A stretch of 64,000 nucleotides of DNA from Limiplasma sp031549415 (lineage in GTDB: Bacteria; Bacillota; Clostridia; Christensenellales; Aristaeellaceae). A program made the position numbers and the translations under genes. The notes under the pieces are model-generated. The model worked only from the letters and a program-made list of their open reading frames with translations, did not search any database and had not been told where the DNA came from. The DNA is taken from assembly GCA_031549415.1 (NCBI GenBank), contig JAVBPU010000009.1, forward strand, positions 62,001-126,000. The letters are read 5' to 3'. Positions 1 through 8,110 of this stretch are shown one piece after another (positions within the stretch are counted from its first letter, which is position 1; the number at the start of each line of letters is the position of its first letter).

Positions 1-156
1 GCCGTCCAGCATTTGGTAGTGATGGGCGGCCAGAACCCGGTCCTCCCAGTAGGACTCCACCACCACCTGCTTTTCCCGCAGATGGGCGGTTGCCAGAGGC
101 TGGATCTGCTGCCAGGGGCAGGCTTGAAAGGAAATGGCGAAAACATCTTTCGTCAT
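1..156 (-). CDS. Unrecognised protein, N-terminal 52 residues only (cut by window edge)
   Basis: The frame runs leftward from an ATG at 154-156 and is still open at base 1, so only the first 52 codons are visible. An AGGAGG ribosome binding site precedes the ATG by 6 bases and sits in the short gap after the prfB stop codon, which makes this gene the likely last or next member of the secA-prfB transcript. The N-terminus has no signal peptide. The segment VVVESYWEDRVLAAHHY is reminiscent of N-terminal regions of some GNAT-type acetyltransferases, but that is a weak impression and I do not assign a function. Confidence 0.7.
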   Translation of the reverse strand, partial: MTKDVFAISFQACPWQQIQPLATAHLREKQVVVESYWEDRVLAAHHYQMLDG

Positions 157-170
157 AAAGCGCCTCCTGC

Positions 171-1269
171 CTACTGCATCTTCAGGTAGGCGGTGATGAA
201 GCCGTCCAGATTGCCGTCCATCACGTCCCCCACATTGCCCATTTCATAGTTGGTGCGGTGGTCCTTCACCATGGTGTAGGGCTGGAACACATAGCTGCGG
301 ATCTGGCTGCCCCACTCAATTTTTTTCATTTCGCCCTTGATATCCGCCATCTGCTCCTCTTTTTCCCGTTCCCGAAGCTCCAACAGGCGGCTCTTTAAGA
401 TGCGCAGGCACATTTCCCGGTTCTGGATCTGGCTGCGCTCGTTTTGGCACTGGGCCACTACCCCCGTGGGCAGGTGGGTCATGCGCACGGCGCTGTCGGT
501 GCGGTTGACGTGCTGGCCGCCCGCGCCGCCGGCCCGGTAGGTGTCGATGCGCACTTCCTCCATATTCACCTCAAACGCCCCGTCATCCTGCATGATGGGG
601 GACACGTCCAAGGAACTAAAGGAGGTATGCCGCCTAGCGTTGCTGTCAAAGGGCGAGATGCGCACCAGACGGTGCACGCCCTTTTCGCTGCGCAAAAAGC
701 CATAGGCGTTGTCGCCCTCCACCTGGAAGGTGACGCTTTTCACCCCGGCTTCATCACCATCCAGATAATCCAGCACGGTAAGCTTATAGCCGTGGCGCTC
801 ACAATACCGGGTGTACATGCGGTACAGCATGCCCGTCCAGTCCTGGGCCTCGGTACCGCCCGCCCCGGCGTGGAGGGAGAGCACCGCGTCGCAGTCGTCA
901 TAAGCGCCCCGCATAAGGGTCTCCAGCTCCAGGGCTTCCGCGTCGGTGGACAGGGCCAAAAGCTCCTGCTCGCACTCGGCGGCGATGTCCGGGTCCTCGT
1001 CCTCGCTGAGCAAGGACAGCATGGCCTCCACATCGTCGGCACGGCTTTGCAGCTTTCCCACATGGCCAATTTTGTTTTCCAGGGAGGCAACCTTTTTGTT
1101 CACGGCGGTGGAACGCTGCAGGTCATTCCAGAACTCCTGCGCGTTCATTTCCTCCTTTAACTCGGCCAGCTCTTCCTGCATGCGGTCCAAGTTAAAGTGC
1201 ATCCCCTGCCTTTGTGATGGTTTCGCGCAAACGCTCCAAATCTTGACGGAAACGGTCTTGGTCGATCAT
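171..1269 (-). CDS. prfB: Peptide chain release factor 2 (RF2), needs +1 programmed frameshift
   Basis: RF2 terminates translation at UGA and UAA. The main frame (171-1202) carries the stop-recognition SPF tripeptide (RISPFDSNARRH) and the peptidyl-tRNA hydrolysis motif GGQ (RAGGAGGQHVNR). A second frame from ATG 1267-1269 encodes 25 residues (MIDQDRFRQDLERL...) typical of the RF2 N-terminus and ends at a stop in the sequence CTT TAA C; slipping +1 there joins the two frames and gives about 365 residues, the normal family length. The upstream start could instead be the GTG at 1276-1278, which is better spaced from AGGAAG. An internal ATG at 1200-1202 would give a 343-residue protein without frameshifting. 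It follows secA, the usual Bacillota order. Confidence 0.93.
1191..1210 (-). other. RF2 +1 frameshift site with TAA instead of TGA
   Basis: On the coding strand the region reads AGGGG, five bases, CTT TAA C. The AGGGG is the Shine-Dalgarno-like stimulator and CTT is the slip codon of the classical prfB site (CTT TGA C). Here the stop at 1192-1194 is TAA, so the residue after the slip is Asn (AAC) instead of the usual Asp (GAC). In E. coli the stimulator is three bases from CTT; here it is five. TAA is read by both RF1 and RF2, so the RF2-specific feedback would be weakened. Confidence 0.75.
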
Positions 1270-1317
1270 CCAACTCACATCTTTTCTTCCTGAATTTATG
1301 GGAGACCAGGGGAATGC

Positions 1318-4047
1318 CTACTGGCCCGCCCCGCAGCAATGCTTGTATTTCTTGCCGCTACCGCAGGGGCAGGGCTGGTTCCTTCCGGCCGCGCCGGGCT
1401 GGGATTTGTTCACCGGCGCGCCACCCTTTTTGGCCTGGCCGTTGGTATTGGCGCCCTGCAAGCCCGCCTGGACCTTATCCAAGCTAATGGCCTGGCGGCG
1501 CTCCGGCACCCGCTCCACATGGCTTTGGTATAGGCGGCGCACCGTTTCCTCCCGGATGAAATGCACCATGTCATTAAACATATCGTAGCTTTCCAGGCGG
1601 TATTCCTGCACCGGGTCCCGCTGGCCATAGGCCCGCAGACCAATGCCATCCCGCAGGTTGTCCATGTCGTCGATGTGGTCCATCCAGTGGTGGTCGATGG
1701 CATTGAGGAGAATGACCCGCTCAAACTCCCGCATGTCCACGCCAATGCCAGCCAGCAGCGTCTCCCGCTCCTGGTAGAAGGCTTCCGCGTCGGCGTACAG
1801 CAGGGCCTTTAGCTGGTCCGGCTCCTCCAGGGCCTCGATCTGTTTCGCGTGCTTGGCAATGTCTCCTCTATGCAGACACAGCGCTTCCAAATACTCCGTG
1901 GCATCGGCCAGGTTCCAGTCGAAGCTCCCTTCCCCGGTGAAGTTGCGCTCAGCGCAGCTGTCGATCAGGCTATGCACCATGGTGATGATGTTGCCGCGCA
2001 CATCCTGGCCCATGAGGATGTCCTTGCGCTGGCCGTAGATCAGTTCCCGTTGCTTGTTCATCACGTCGTCAAACTGCAACACGGACTTGCGGATTTCAAA
2101 GTTGCGGCCTTCAATGCGGCGCTGGGCCGCCTCAATCTGCTTGGTGAGCATGCCCGCTTCCAGGGGCTGGTCCTCCGTCAGGCCCAGGCGCTCAATGAGG
2201 GGCGCGATGCGCTCGCTGCCAAACAAGCGCATCACATCGTCCTCCAGGCTAATGAAGAACTGGGTGCTGCCCGGGTCGCCCTGGCGGCCTGCCCGGCCCC
2301 GGAGCTGGTTGTCGATGCGGCGGCTTTCGTGCCGCTCGGTGCCGATGATGTGCAGCCCGCCCATGGCCATGACCCGCTCATGCTCGGCATCGGTTTCCTT
2401 CTTATACTGGGCGTACAGGTCGTTATAGGCCTTCCGGGCGTCCAGCACGGCCTGCTCCACATCTTCATTGTGGCCGGTGGCGGCCTCGATGAGCTCTGGG
2501 TCATAGTCCTGCTGCCGCATGGCCCGGCGGGCCAGAAAGTCCGGATTGCCGCCCAGCAGAATGTCCGTGCCACGGCCTGCCATGTTGGTGGCGATGGTCA
2601 CCGCGCCCACATGTCCCGCCTGGGCCACAATTTCCGCTTCTTTCTGGTGGTTTTTCGCATTCAACACCTCGTGGGCCACGCCCCGGAGCGAAATGAGGTG
2701 GCTGAGCATTTCACTGGTTTCCACGTTGACGGTACCCACCAGCAGGGGCTGGCCGGTTTTGTGCCGGGTCACGATTTCCTCCACCACCGCCAGGAACTTG
2801 CCCTTTCGGCCCTTGTAGACCACATCGTTCAGGTCCTGTCGGATCAGGGGCCGGTTGGTGGGAATCTGCACCACGTCCAGGTTATAAATGCCCTGGAATT
2901 CGTCCTCTTCCGTTTTGGCGGTACCGGTCATGCCGCTGATTTTCTTGTACATGCGGAAATAGTTCTGAAAGGTGATGGTAGCAAGGGTTTTGCTCTCCCG
3001 CTCCACCTTCACGTGCTCCTTGGCCTCGATGGCCTGGTGCAGACCGTCGCTATACCGGCGGCCCACCATGAGCCGCCCAGTGAACTCGTCCACGATAATG
3101 ACCTCACCATTTTGCACCACGTAGTCCACGTCCCGCTTCATGAGGGCATGGGCCTTTAAGGCTTGCAAAATGTGGTGGTACAGCTCGTTATTTTCCACAT
3201 CGGCGATGTTGTCCACCTTAAAATGGTTCTGGGCCTTGGCGATGCCGCTGTCGGTGAGGCTGACGGCCTTTTCTTTTTCAGCGATGGTGTAATCCGCCTC
3301 GTTGCGCAGGCGGGAGACGAACTGGTCGGCCCTTTCGTACAGATCGGTGGACTTGTCCCCCTGGCCGCTGATGATCAGGGGGGTGCGGGCCTCGTCGATC
3401 AAGATGCTGTCCACCTCGTCCACGATGGCATAGACATGCTCCCGCTGGACCCGGTCCTTTCCGTAGATGACCATGTTGTCACGCAGGTAGTCAAAGCCCA
3501 TTTCATTGTTGGTGCCGTAGGTGATGTCGCAGGCGTAGGCTTCCCGGCGTTGGGTATTATCCATGTCGTGGATGATGAGGCCCACGGAAAGCCCCAGGAA
3601 TTTGTAGATCTTGCCCATCCACTCGCTATCGCGCGTGGCCAGGTAATCGTTGACGGTGACGATGTGCACGCCTTCGCCGGTGAGCGCATTCAAATAGGCG
3701 GGCAAGGTGGCCACCAGGGTCTTGCCCTCGCCGGTTTTCATTTCCGATATCCGGCCCTGATGGAGGCAGATGCCGCCCAAAATCTGCACCGGGTAGGGGC
3801 GCATGCCCAGGGTGCGGTCCGAAGCCTCCCGGCAGGCGGCAAAGGCGTCGGGCAGGATATCTTCGAGGGTTTCCCCGGCGGCAAGGCGCTTTTTGAGGGT
3901 CTCCGTGGTGGCGCGGAGGTCCCCGTCGGAAAGGCGCTTATATTCCTCTTCTTTTGCCAGCACCTTATCCGCGATTTTTTGCAGACGCTTGACCTCGGTC
4001 TCGTTGCTTTGGCCAAAAATTTTTTTTACCAAATCCATGACTGCCAC
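1318..4047 (-). CDS. secA: Preprotein translocase ATPase SecA
   Basis: SecA is the cytosolic motor that pushes unfolded preproteins through SecYEG. The protein shows Walker A (MKTGEGKTL), the DEAD-like Walker B (DEVDSILIDEARTPL), the helicase II region with GRAGRQGDPG, and a C-terminal zinc-binding SEC-C tail (CPCGSGKKYKHCC). At 909 residues it is of normal length. I chose the GTG at 4045-4047 because AAGGAG lies nine bases upstream; ATG 4036-4038 (MDLVKKIFG) is the alternative but is 18 bases from the site. A longer open frame upstream (to 4239) crosses the promoter and is not coding. It heads the secA-prfB unit. Confidence 0.97.
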   Translation of the reverse strand: MAVMDLVKKIFGQSNETEVKRLQKIADKVLAKEEEYKRLSDGDLRATTETLKKRLAAGETLEDILPDAFAACREASDRTLGMRPYPVQILGGICLHQGRISEMKTGEGKTLVATLPAYLNALTGEGVHIVTVNDYLATRDSEWMGKIYKFLGLSVGLIIHDMDNTQRREAYACDITYGTNNEMGFDYLRDNMVIYGKDRVQREHVYAIVDEVDSILIDEARTPLIISGQGDKSTDLYERADQFVSRLRNEADYTIAEKEKAVSLTDSGIAKAQNHFKVDNIADVENNELYHHILQALKAHALMKRDVDYVVQNGEVIIVDEFTGRLMVGRRYSDGLHQAIEAKEHVKVERESKTLATITFQNYFRMYKKISGMTGTAKTEEDEFQGIYNLDVVQIPTNRPLIRQDLNDVVYKGRKGKFLAVVEEIVTRHKTGQPLLVGTVNVETSEMLSHLISLRGVAHEVLNAKNHQKEAEIVAQAGHVGAVTIATNMAGRGTDILLGGNPDFLARRAMRQQDYDPELIEAATGHNEDVEQAVLDARKAYNDLYAQYKKETDAEHERVMAMGGLHIIGTERHESRRIDNQLRGRAGRQGDPGSTQFFISLEDDVMRLFGSERIAPLIERLGLTEDQPLEAGMLTKQIEAAQRRIEGRNFEIRKSVLQFDDVMNKQRELIYGQRKDILMGQDVRGNIITMVHSLIDSCAERNFTGEGSFDWNLADATEYLEALCLHRGDIAKHAKQIEALEEPDQLKALLYADAEAFYQERETLLAGIGVDMREFERVILLNAIDHHWMDHIDDMDNLRDGIGLRAYGQRDPVQEYRLESYDMFNDMVHFIREETVRRLYQSHVERVPERRQAISLDKVQAGLQGANTNGQAKKGGAPVNKSQPGAAGRNQPCPCGSGKKYKHCCGAGQ

Positions 4048-4120
4048 TGTGGTCGTCTCCTTACTCTGTGTTGCCGCTGGGAAAACCGCCATGGGGCGAA
4101 GGCAGCAAACATCAACCCTT

Positions 4121-4150
4121 ATTATAACACGAAAGGGAAAGGGTGCGCAA
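4121..4150 (-). promoter_or_regulatory. Predicted sigma-A promoter of secA-prfB
   Basis: On the minus strand TTGCGC (4145-4150), an 18-base spacer and TATAAT (4121-4126) lie about 75 bases upstream of the secA start. Confidence 0.7.
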
Positions 4151-4200
4151 GGTTGCGAAGGAGTCGGTTCCTGACTGGAAACGATGTGTAGGGGAGGGCA

Positions 4201-4490
4201 TAGGAGGATCGGCGAGCTTCCCCTTGGCCCCCCCTTCACAATCCCCTCCGCGCCCGGCTCTGCCCGGACCCGTTGCAGATAGGGAAAAAACGCGTTTGCT
4301 CATATGTATTTTAGCAGATATACACATGCCGAAACCCGCCACACCGCGTTTGGCTGCAAAAGGGTAAGCGCGCTTTGTCTGGATCTGCAACGGGTCCGGG
4401 CAGCGCCCGGGCGGGGAGGGGGTGCGGGGAGGATCACTAAGGAGGGGGCCAAGGGGGAACCTCGCCGTTCCCCCTAGCCCCCTCCTTAGT
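4201..4490. repeat. Large imperfect inverted repeat between secA and the next gene
   Basis: The block 4201-4280 is related in inverted orientation to 4382-4470. Both contain the identical 20-mer ATCTGCAACGGGTCCGGGCA followed by GC-rich sequence and a GGGCCAAGGGG...CTCGCC segment. About 100 bases separate the arms. No gene is seen here. The arms may be two copies of an intergenic repeat inserted head to head. Confidence 0.7.
4437..4489. repeat. Perfect-looking long hairpin (about 23-bp arms)
   Basis: CTAAGGAGGGGGCCAAGGGG at 4437 pairs with CCCCCTAGCCCCCTCCTTAG ending at 4489, with a 6-base loop around CTCGCC. It lies at the outer end of the right arm of the larger inverted repeat and is not followed by a T-run. 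Confidence 0.75.
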
Positions 4491-4531
4491 ATCGTTTCCA
4501 GGTAGGCAATAAACCGTTGTCAGTCTCATAA

Positions 4532-4744
4532 GACAACGCCACGATAAAATCTGGGGAGAGATGCAACCGTCCAGCCAGAACAATAGGTTTAGAAGGGTTT
4601 CCATGGGACCTTTTGCAACGGTTTCAAAGTGAAGTTGCAAACAGCCTGATGGAAAGTGCAAGGCTGCAACTGTGGGAAGCCCATATACAGGATATTTCAC
4701 CGAAAGAACTATTGGATTTCGATGATATCGAGAAGTTTATGTGA
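4532..4744 (+). pseudogene. Possible 3' remnant of an unidentified gene
   Basis: A frame opens after a TAA at 4529 and ends with TGA at 4742-4744. Its last 45 codons read like genuine amphipathic protein (FQSEVANSLMESARL, then DISPKELLDFDDIEKFM) and the base composition is AT-richer than the neighbours. There is no ATG with a ribosome binding site at the head of the frame; the first ATG is at 4649, and TTG at 4613 is poorly placed. I read it as the tail of a decayed gene. It could also be a short expressed gene with an unusual start. Confidence 0.35.
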
Positions 4745-4782
4745 AACAAGCGCCCTCTTTCCCTGGGTGAATCACCAAGGGC

Positions 4783-4805
4783 CTCCTGTAACACGGAGAT
4801 TTTTT
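4783..4805 (+). terminator. Weak terminator-like hairpin with T6
   Basis: CTCC (4783-4786) pairs with GGAG (4795-4798) and six T residues follow at 4800-4805. A second inverted repeat, CCCTGGGTGAATCACCAAGGG, lies just before it. It would end the remnant frame at 4744. Confidence 0.35.
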
Positions 4806-4806
4806 G

Positions 4807-4835
4807 TTGCTTATAGGTAACTGATTTGATACAAT
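4807..4835 (+). promoter_or_regulatory. Predicted promoter of the secreted protein at 4915
   Basis: TTGCTT (4807-4812), a 17-base spacer, and TACAAT (4830-4835), 80 bases upstream of the start codon. Confidence 0.65.
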
Positions 4836-4914
4836 GATAGCAAGCGAGCCTGTAAATGCCATGGGTACTCAGGCCATTCGTTCTTACTTGCACAAAAGAA
4901 AGGAGCTCCTTTTT

Positions 4915-5430
4915 ATGAAGAAGCCTATTTCATTGGTATGCGTTTTGGTTTTGGTTCTTATGTGTACTACCCCTGGTGCTTTTGCGGGAGGGAAGAACAT
5001 CTCAATTACCGATCCTTTCATGCTGCCTATTATAACCAGCATCGACGATTTTTCTGTCAAAAATCTCTTTCTTAGTGAAAAGATTGCCGCCTTCTTCTCC
5101 GTCGGCGTTATGCTTGACTATGAAGCTGAGACCAAAAAAGACGTTATTGAAGATACAATGCCCTATATTTACGTTACTAGAAAAGCCAGTGAAAGGGACT
5201 ATGTGAGTGTATTTTTTATTGACTCTGAGAAAACGCTGTTGCTTTTGGCGGATATAAAGGACAATATAATAGAGGCCATTAACATTGACGTTCCCGCGTC
5301 CTCCAGCAGCGCTGTGAAATACATGATGGAAACGCTTATAGATGCCGGTAACATTACCGACTATATTGAAGTCTCCAGAGATGCCTTTTTTGACGTGGTG
5401 AGAGAATTAAAGGATGTCATTAGCAATTAG
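4915..5430 (+). CDS. Small secreted protein of unknown function
   Basis: The 171-residue product begins with a clear signal peptide (MKKPISLVCVLVLVLM, cleavage after AFA near residue 24) and has no lipobox and no membrane anchor afterwards. The mature part is acidic with alternating hydrophobic stretches and has no motif I recognise. The ATG at 4915 is chosen over the upstream frame start because AAAGGAG lies 9 bases before it; this site is inside a perfect 14-bp palindrome (AAAGGAGCTCCTTT, 4899-4912). The gene is AT-richer than the neighbours, has its own promoter and sits alone, which suggests recent acquisition. Function unknown. Confidence 0.8.
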   Translation: MKKPISLVCVLVLVLMCTTPGAFAGGKNISITDPFMLPIITSIDDFSVKNLFLSEKIAAFFSVGVMLDYEAETKKDVIEDTMPYIYVTRKASERDYVSVFFIDSEKTLLLLADIKDNIIEAINIDVPASSSSAVKYMMETLIDAGNITDYIEVSRDAFFDVVRELKDVISN

Positions 5431-5569
5431 CGCACACCAATTTCTATGCTGATTTCTTCCGCAGAGCGAAAGCGTGCCCACCAGCCACGGCAGGAATCCC
5501 CCCTCCCCAAGTCGAAATCCTACATGCCAAAAGCTGGGGCAATACAAGAGGATAGAACGGAGAAAGACC

Positions 5570-6526
5570 ATGGGCCATCCAATTCGCTGGGGCATTTTAG
5601 GGTATGCGCGCATTGCGCGCCTGCAGGTTCTTCCCGCTATGATGGAAACGCCCAATGCGGTCCCCTATGCCATTGCCTCCCGGGACCCGGAGAAGGGCCA
5701 GGAGGCCGCCAAGGCGTTTGGCTTTGCCAAGGTGTATGACAATTATCAGGCGTTATTAGACGACCCGGATGTGGACGCGGTGTACATTCCCCTGCCCAAC
5801 GGCCTGCATAAGGAATGGACCCTAAAGGCCGCCCGGGCGGGCAAGCATGTACTGTGCGAAAAACCCCTGGCGCTCACCGCGGCGGACTGCCGGGAGATGG
5901 TGGACGTTTGCCGTCAGCAAGGGGTGAAGCTGATGGAAGCGTTTATGTACCGCTTCACCACCCGCACCCAAAAGATCCAGGAGCTGTTGGCCTCTGGGGT
6001 CATTGGCGAGCTGCGGCATATTCATTCCAACTTTAGTTTTCATCTGACCCGGCCTGGGGACGTGCGCCTGGACCCGGACCAGGGCGGCGGTAGCTTTTGG
6101 GATGTGGGCTGCTACCCCATCAATGTGATCGGCATGATCATGCAGGACGAGCCGGTATCGGTGTGCGCCCAGAAGGTGGAGGTCGGCGGCGTGGACCTGG
6201 CGGTCAGCGCGGTGCTGAAGTACAAAAGCGGCGTGATCTGCACGGCCAACTCCGGCTTTGACGCGGCTTCCGCCAAGTTGACGGAGATCACGGGCGCCCT
6301 GGGCAGCCTGGTGGTGCGGGATACCTTCTTTGACACCGACACCCCCATTTTGCTGGTGCAGGACAAGAAGGTGACGGAGATTCCCGTACCGGCCTGCAAC
6401 CGGTATGTGTTGGAGTTGGAAGAATTCGGAAACGCCATCTTGGAGGGCCGGGAACCCTCTTTGGACATTGAGGAAACGGTGCGCAACTGCGGCCTCATTG
6501 CCAGGATTCTGGAAGAGGCAAAGTAG
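5570..6526 (+). CDS. Gfo/Idh/MocA family NAD(P)-dependent oxidoreductase
   Basis: The 318-residue protein has the N-terminal Rossmann start (WGILGYARIARLQVLPAM, with G-Y-A-R replacing the more usual G-x-G) and the diagnostic EKPLA motif near residue 92, followed by the alpha/beta C-terminal domain. Members oxidise or reduce sugars, inositols and related polyols; the substrate cannot be read from sequence. The ATG at 5570 has GGAG 7 bases upstream; the open frame before it is not coding. A strong terminator follows at 6547, so the gene appears monocistronic. Confidence 0.9.
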   Translation: MGHPIRWGILGYARIARLQVLPAMMETPNAVPYAIASRDPEKGQEAAKAFGFAKVYDNYQALLDDPDVDAVYIPLPNGLHKEWTLKAARAGKHVLCEKPLALTAADCREMVDVCRQQGVKLMEAFMYRFTTRTQKIQELLASGVIGELRHIHSNFSFHLTRPGDVRLDPDQGGGSFWDVGCYPINVIGMIMQDEPVSVCAQKVEVGGVDLAVSAVLKYKSGVICTANSGFDAASAKLTEITGALGSLVVRDTFFDTDTPILLVQDKKVTEIPVPACNRYVLELEEFGNAILEGREPSLDIEETVRNCGLIARILEEAK

Positions 6527-6546
6527 AGGCAAGAGACGGGCTCTGG

Positions 6547-6584
6547 GGCTGTTGCGCGGCAAGAAAAGCGCAACAGCCTTTTTT
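6547..6584 (+). terminator. Rho-independent terminator after the Gfo/Idh/MocA gene
   Basis: An 11-bp stem GGCTGTTGCGC / GCGCAACAGCC with a 10-base loop is followed by six T residues. Confidence 0.9.
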
Positions 6585-6665
6585 ACACCTGGCGGCGGCT
6601 CACGCATACGATGGTATGGCGCAAGCGCCCGCAAAAGGAAACGGGGTGGAAGCGCTTGCTTTTTC

Positions 6666-6694
6666 TTGCTTTTCCTGCGGGTTTCGGGTATCAT
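6666..6694 (+). promoter_or_regulatory. Predicted promoter of the MFS gene
   Basis: TTGCTT (6666-6671), 17 bases, TATCAT (6689-6694). A LacI/CcpA-like half-palindrome, TGGAAGCGCTTGCT, lies just upstream near 6647. Confidence 0.55.
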
Positions 6695-6759
6695 GGGCCT
6701 ATCGCGGCCATGGCGGGCCAAAGGCCGGGATATGATCAATAAACGGGGGATTGTTTTCA

Positions 6760-8037
6760 ATGACCACTACGCCCAAAAATTGGGTTCGTCAGACCGCGCT
6801 GTTTTTAAGCAGCCAAACCATCACGTTGTTTGGATCTTCTATCGTGCAGTTTGCCATTAGCTGGCATATCACCCTCACGCTGAAAAGCGGCCTGATGATC
6901 ACGCTGGCCACTCTCTGCGGTTTCTTGCCCCAGGCTGTCATCTCCCTGTTTGCGGGGGTGTGGGCAGACCGGTATGACCGCAAAAAGCTCATCATCATGG
7001 CGGACGCGGCCATCGCCAGTTGCACCGCTGTGTTGGCGGTGCTGTTCATGTTGGGGTATCAGGAGTTGTGGCTGCTGCTCTTCATTTCCGCCGTTCGTTC
7101 CATCGGCGCGGGGATTCAGATGCCTGCCGTCAGCGCGTTCTTGCCGGAAATCGTGCCGGAGGAAAAATTGATGCGGGTCAACGGCATCAACGCCAGTGTC
7201 CAGGGCGTGCTGTTTTTGCTGTCCCCCGCAGTGGCGGGCGCTTTGTATAAATATATCAGCTTCACCTCTGTGTTTTGGGTGGATGTGGTCACGGCGGTCA
7301 TAGGGATTGGCGTCCTGATGCTGGTGGTGGCGCCGCCCAGAGTGCTGGCCCCGGTGGAACCCGGCCATATGATGGCGGACATGAAAAGCGGCCTTCGCTA
7401 TATCGCCCATACCAAGTGGCTGTGGCAGATGATCCTCTTCTACCTGTTTGTGGCCATGATGTTTGGCCCGGTGGTGTTCCTGACCCCGCTGATGGTGGCC
7501 CGCAGCTTTGGAACCGACCCCCAGCTGCTGGTGATCCATGAAATGGTCTTTTCCGTGGGGAGCATCCTGGGAGGCGTGCTGGTCAGCGTGTGGGGCGGGT
7601 TCAAAAACAAGACTCATACCCTGATTGCGGCCTGCGCTTTCTTTGGTCTCACCACGTTTGTTATGGGTTTTTCCCAGACTTTCGTGTTCTACCTCATCAT
7701 CATGTTCCTGATGGGCATCTCCATGCCCTTTGAGGGCAGTGTGGCCAATACCATTTTGCAGACCCGGACAGCCCCGGAGATGATGGGGCGGGTCTTTGGC
7801 ATCAATTCCATTATCGGCTCCGCCGCCATGCCCCTGTCCATGGTGTTTTTTGGCCCCCTGGCGGATGTGACCAGCGTGGAGATCCTGCTGATCATCACCG
7901 GCGCGGCCATCACGGCCATTTGCCTGTTGTCCCTGCGGGCCAAGGAAATGGTACAGGCCGGGGAACCATTGCCCCCGGGTGGGGAGGCGCAGGGGGAAGA
8001 GCCATTGCCTGCGGCATCCGCAGAAACCACGGATTGA
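6760..8037 (+). CDS. MFS transporter, MefA/MdfA-like efflux type
   Basis: This 425-residue protein has about twelve hydrophobic segments and the MFS loop 2-3 signature (GVWADRYDRKK, near residue 67). Its arrangement resembles the H+ antiporter group that includes macrolide efflux proteins MefA/MefE; the real substrate is unknown. The tail after the last helix is short and rich in Pro, Gly and Glu. ATG 6760 has GGGGGA nine bases upstream, while the longer TTG start (6751) abuts that site. A promoter lies upstream. Its stop codon overlaps the -35 element of the alaS promoter, so the two genes are packed but separately transcribed. Confidence 0.88.
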   Translation: MTTTPKNWVRQTALFLSSQTITLFGSSIVQFAISWHITLTLKSGLMITLATLCGFLPQAVISLFAGVWADRYDRKKLIIMADAAIASCTAVLAVLFMLGYQELWLLLFISAVRSIGAGIQMPAVSAFLPEIVPEEKLMRVNGINASVQGVLFLLSPAVAGALYKYISFTSVFWVDVVTAVIGIGVLMLVVAPPRVLAPVEPGHMMADMKSGLRYIAHTKWLWQMILFYLFVAMMFGPVVFLTPLMVARSFGTDPQLLVIHEMVFSVGSILGGVLVSVWGGFKNKTHTLIAACAFFGLTTFVMGFSQTFVFYLIIMFLMGISMPFEGSVANTILQTRTAPEMMGRVFGINSIIGSAAMPLSMVFFGPLADVTSVEILLIITGAAITAICLLSLRAKEMVQAGEPLPPGGEAQGEEPLPAASAETTD

Positions 8038-8062
8038 CACCGTTCTTCAATTCTTTTATAAT
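8034..8062 (+). promoter_or_regulatory. Consensus promoter of alaS, overlapping the MFS stop codon
   Basis: TTGACA (8034-8039), 17 bases, TATAAT (8057-8062): a perfect match to the sigma-A consensus. The TGA stop of the MFS gene (8035-8037) is inside the -35 hexamer. Confidence 0.85.
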
Positions 8063-8110
8063 CATGAAGGCTTTTGCCTGATCCTGCACATCAAAAAAGG
8101 AGCAAGCGCT

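Noticed and set aside
444..1160. Long open frame on the plus strand over prfB
   Set aside because: It is the antisense shadow of a well-supported gene, with Gly/His/Val-rich low-complexity translation and no ribosome binding site.
1849..4191. Long plus-strand frames opposite secA
   Set aside because: Antisense shadows created by GC-rich third positions; secA motifs fully explain the region.
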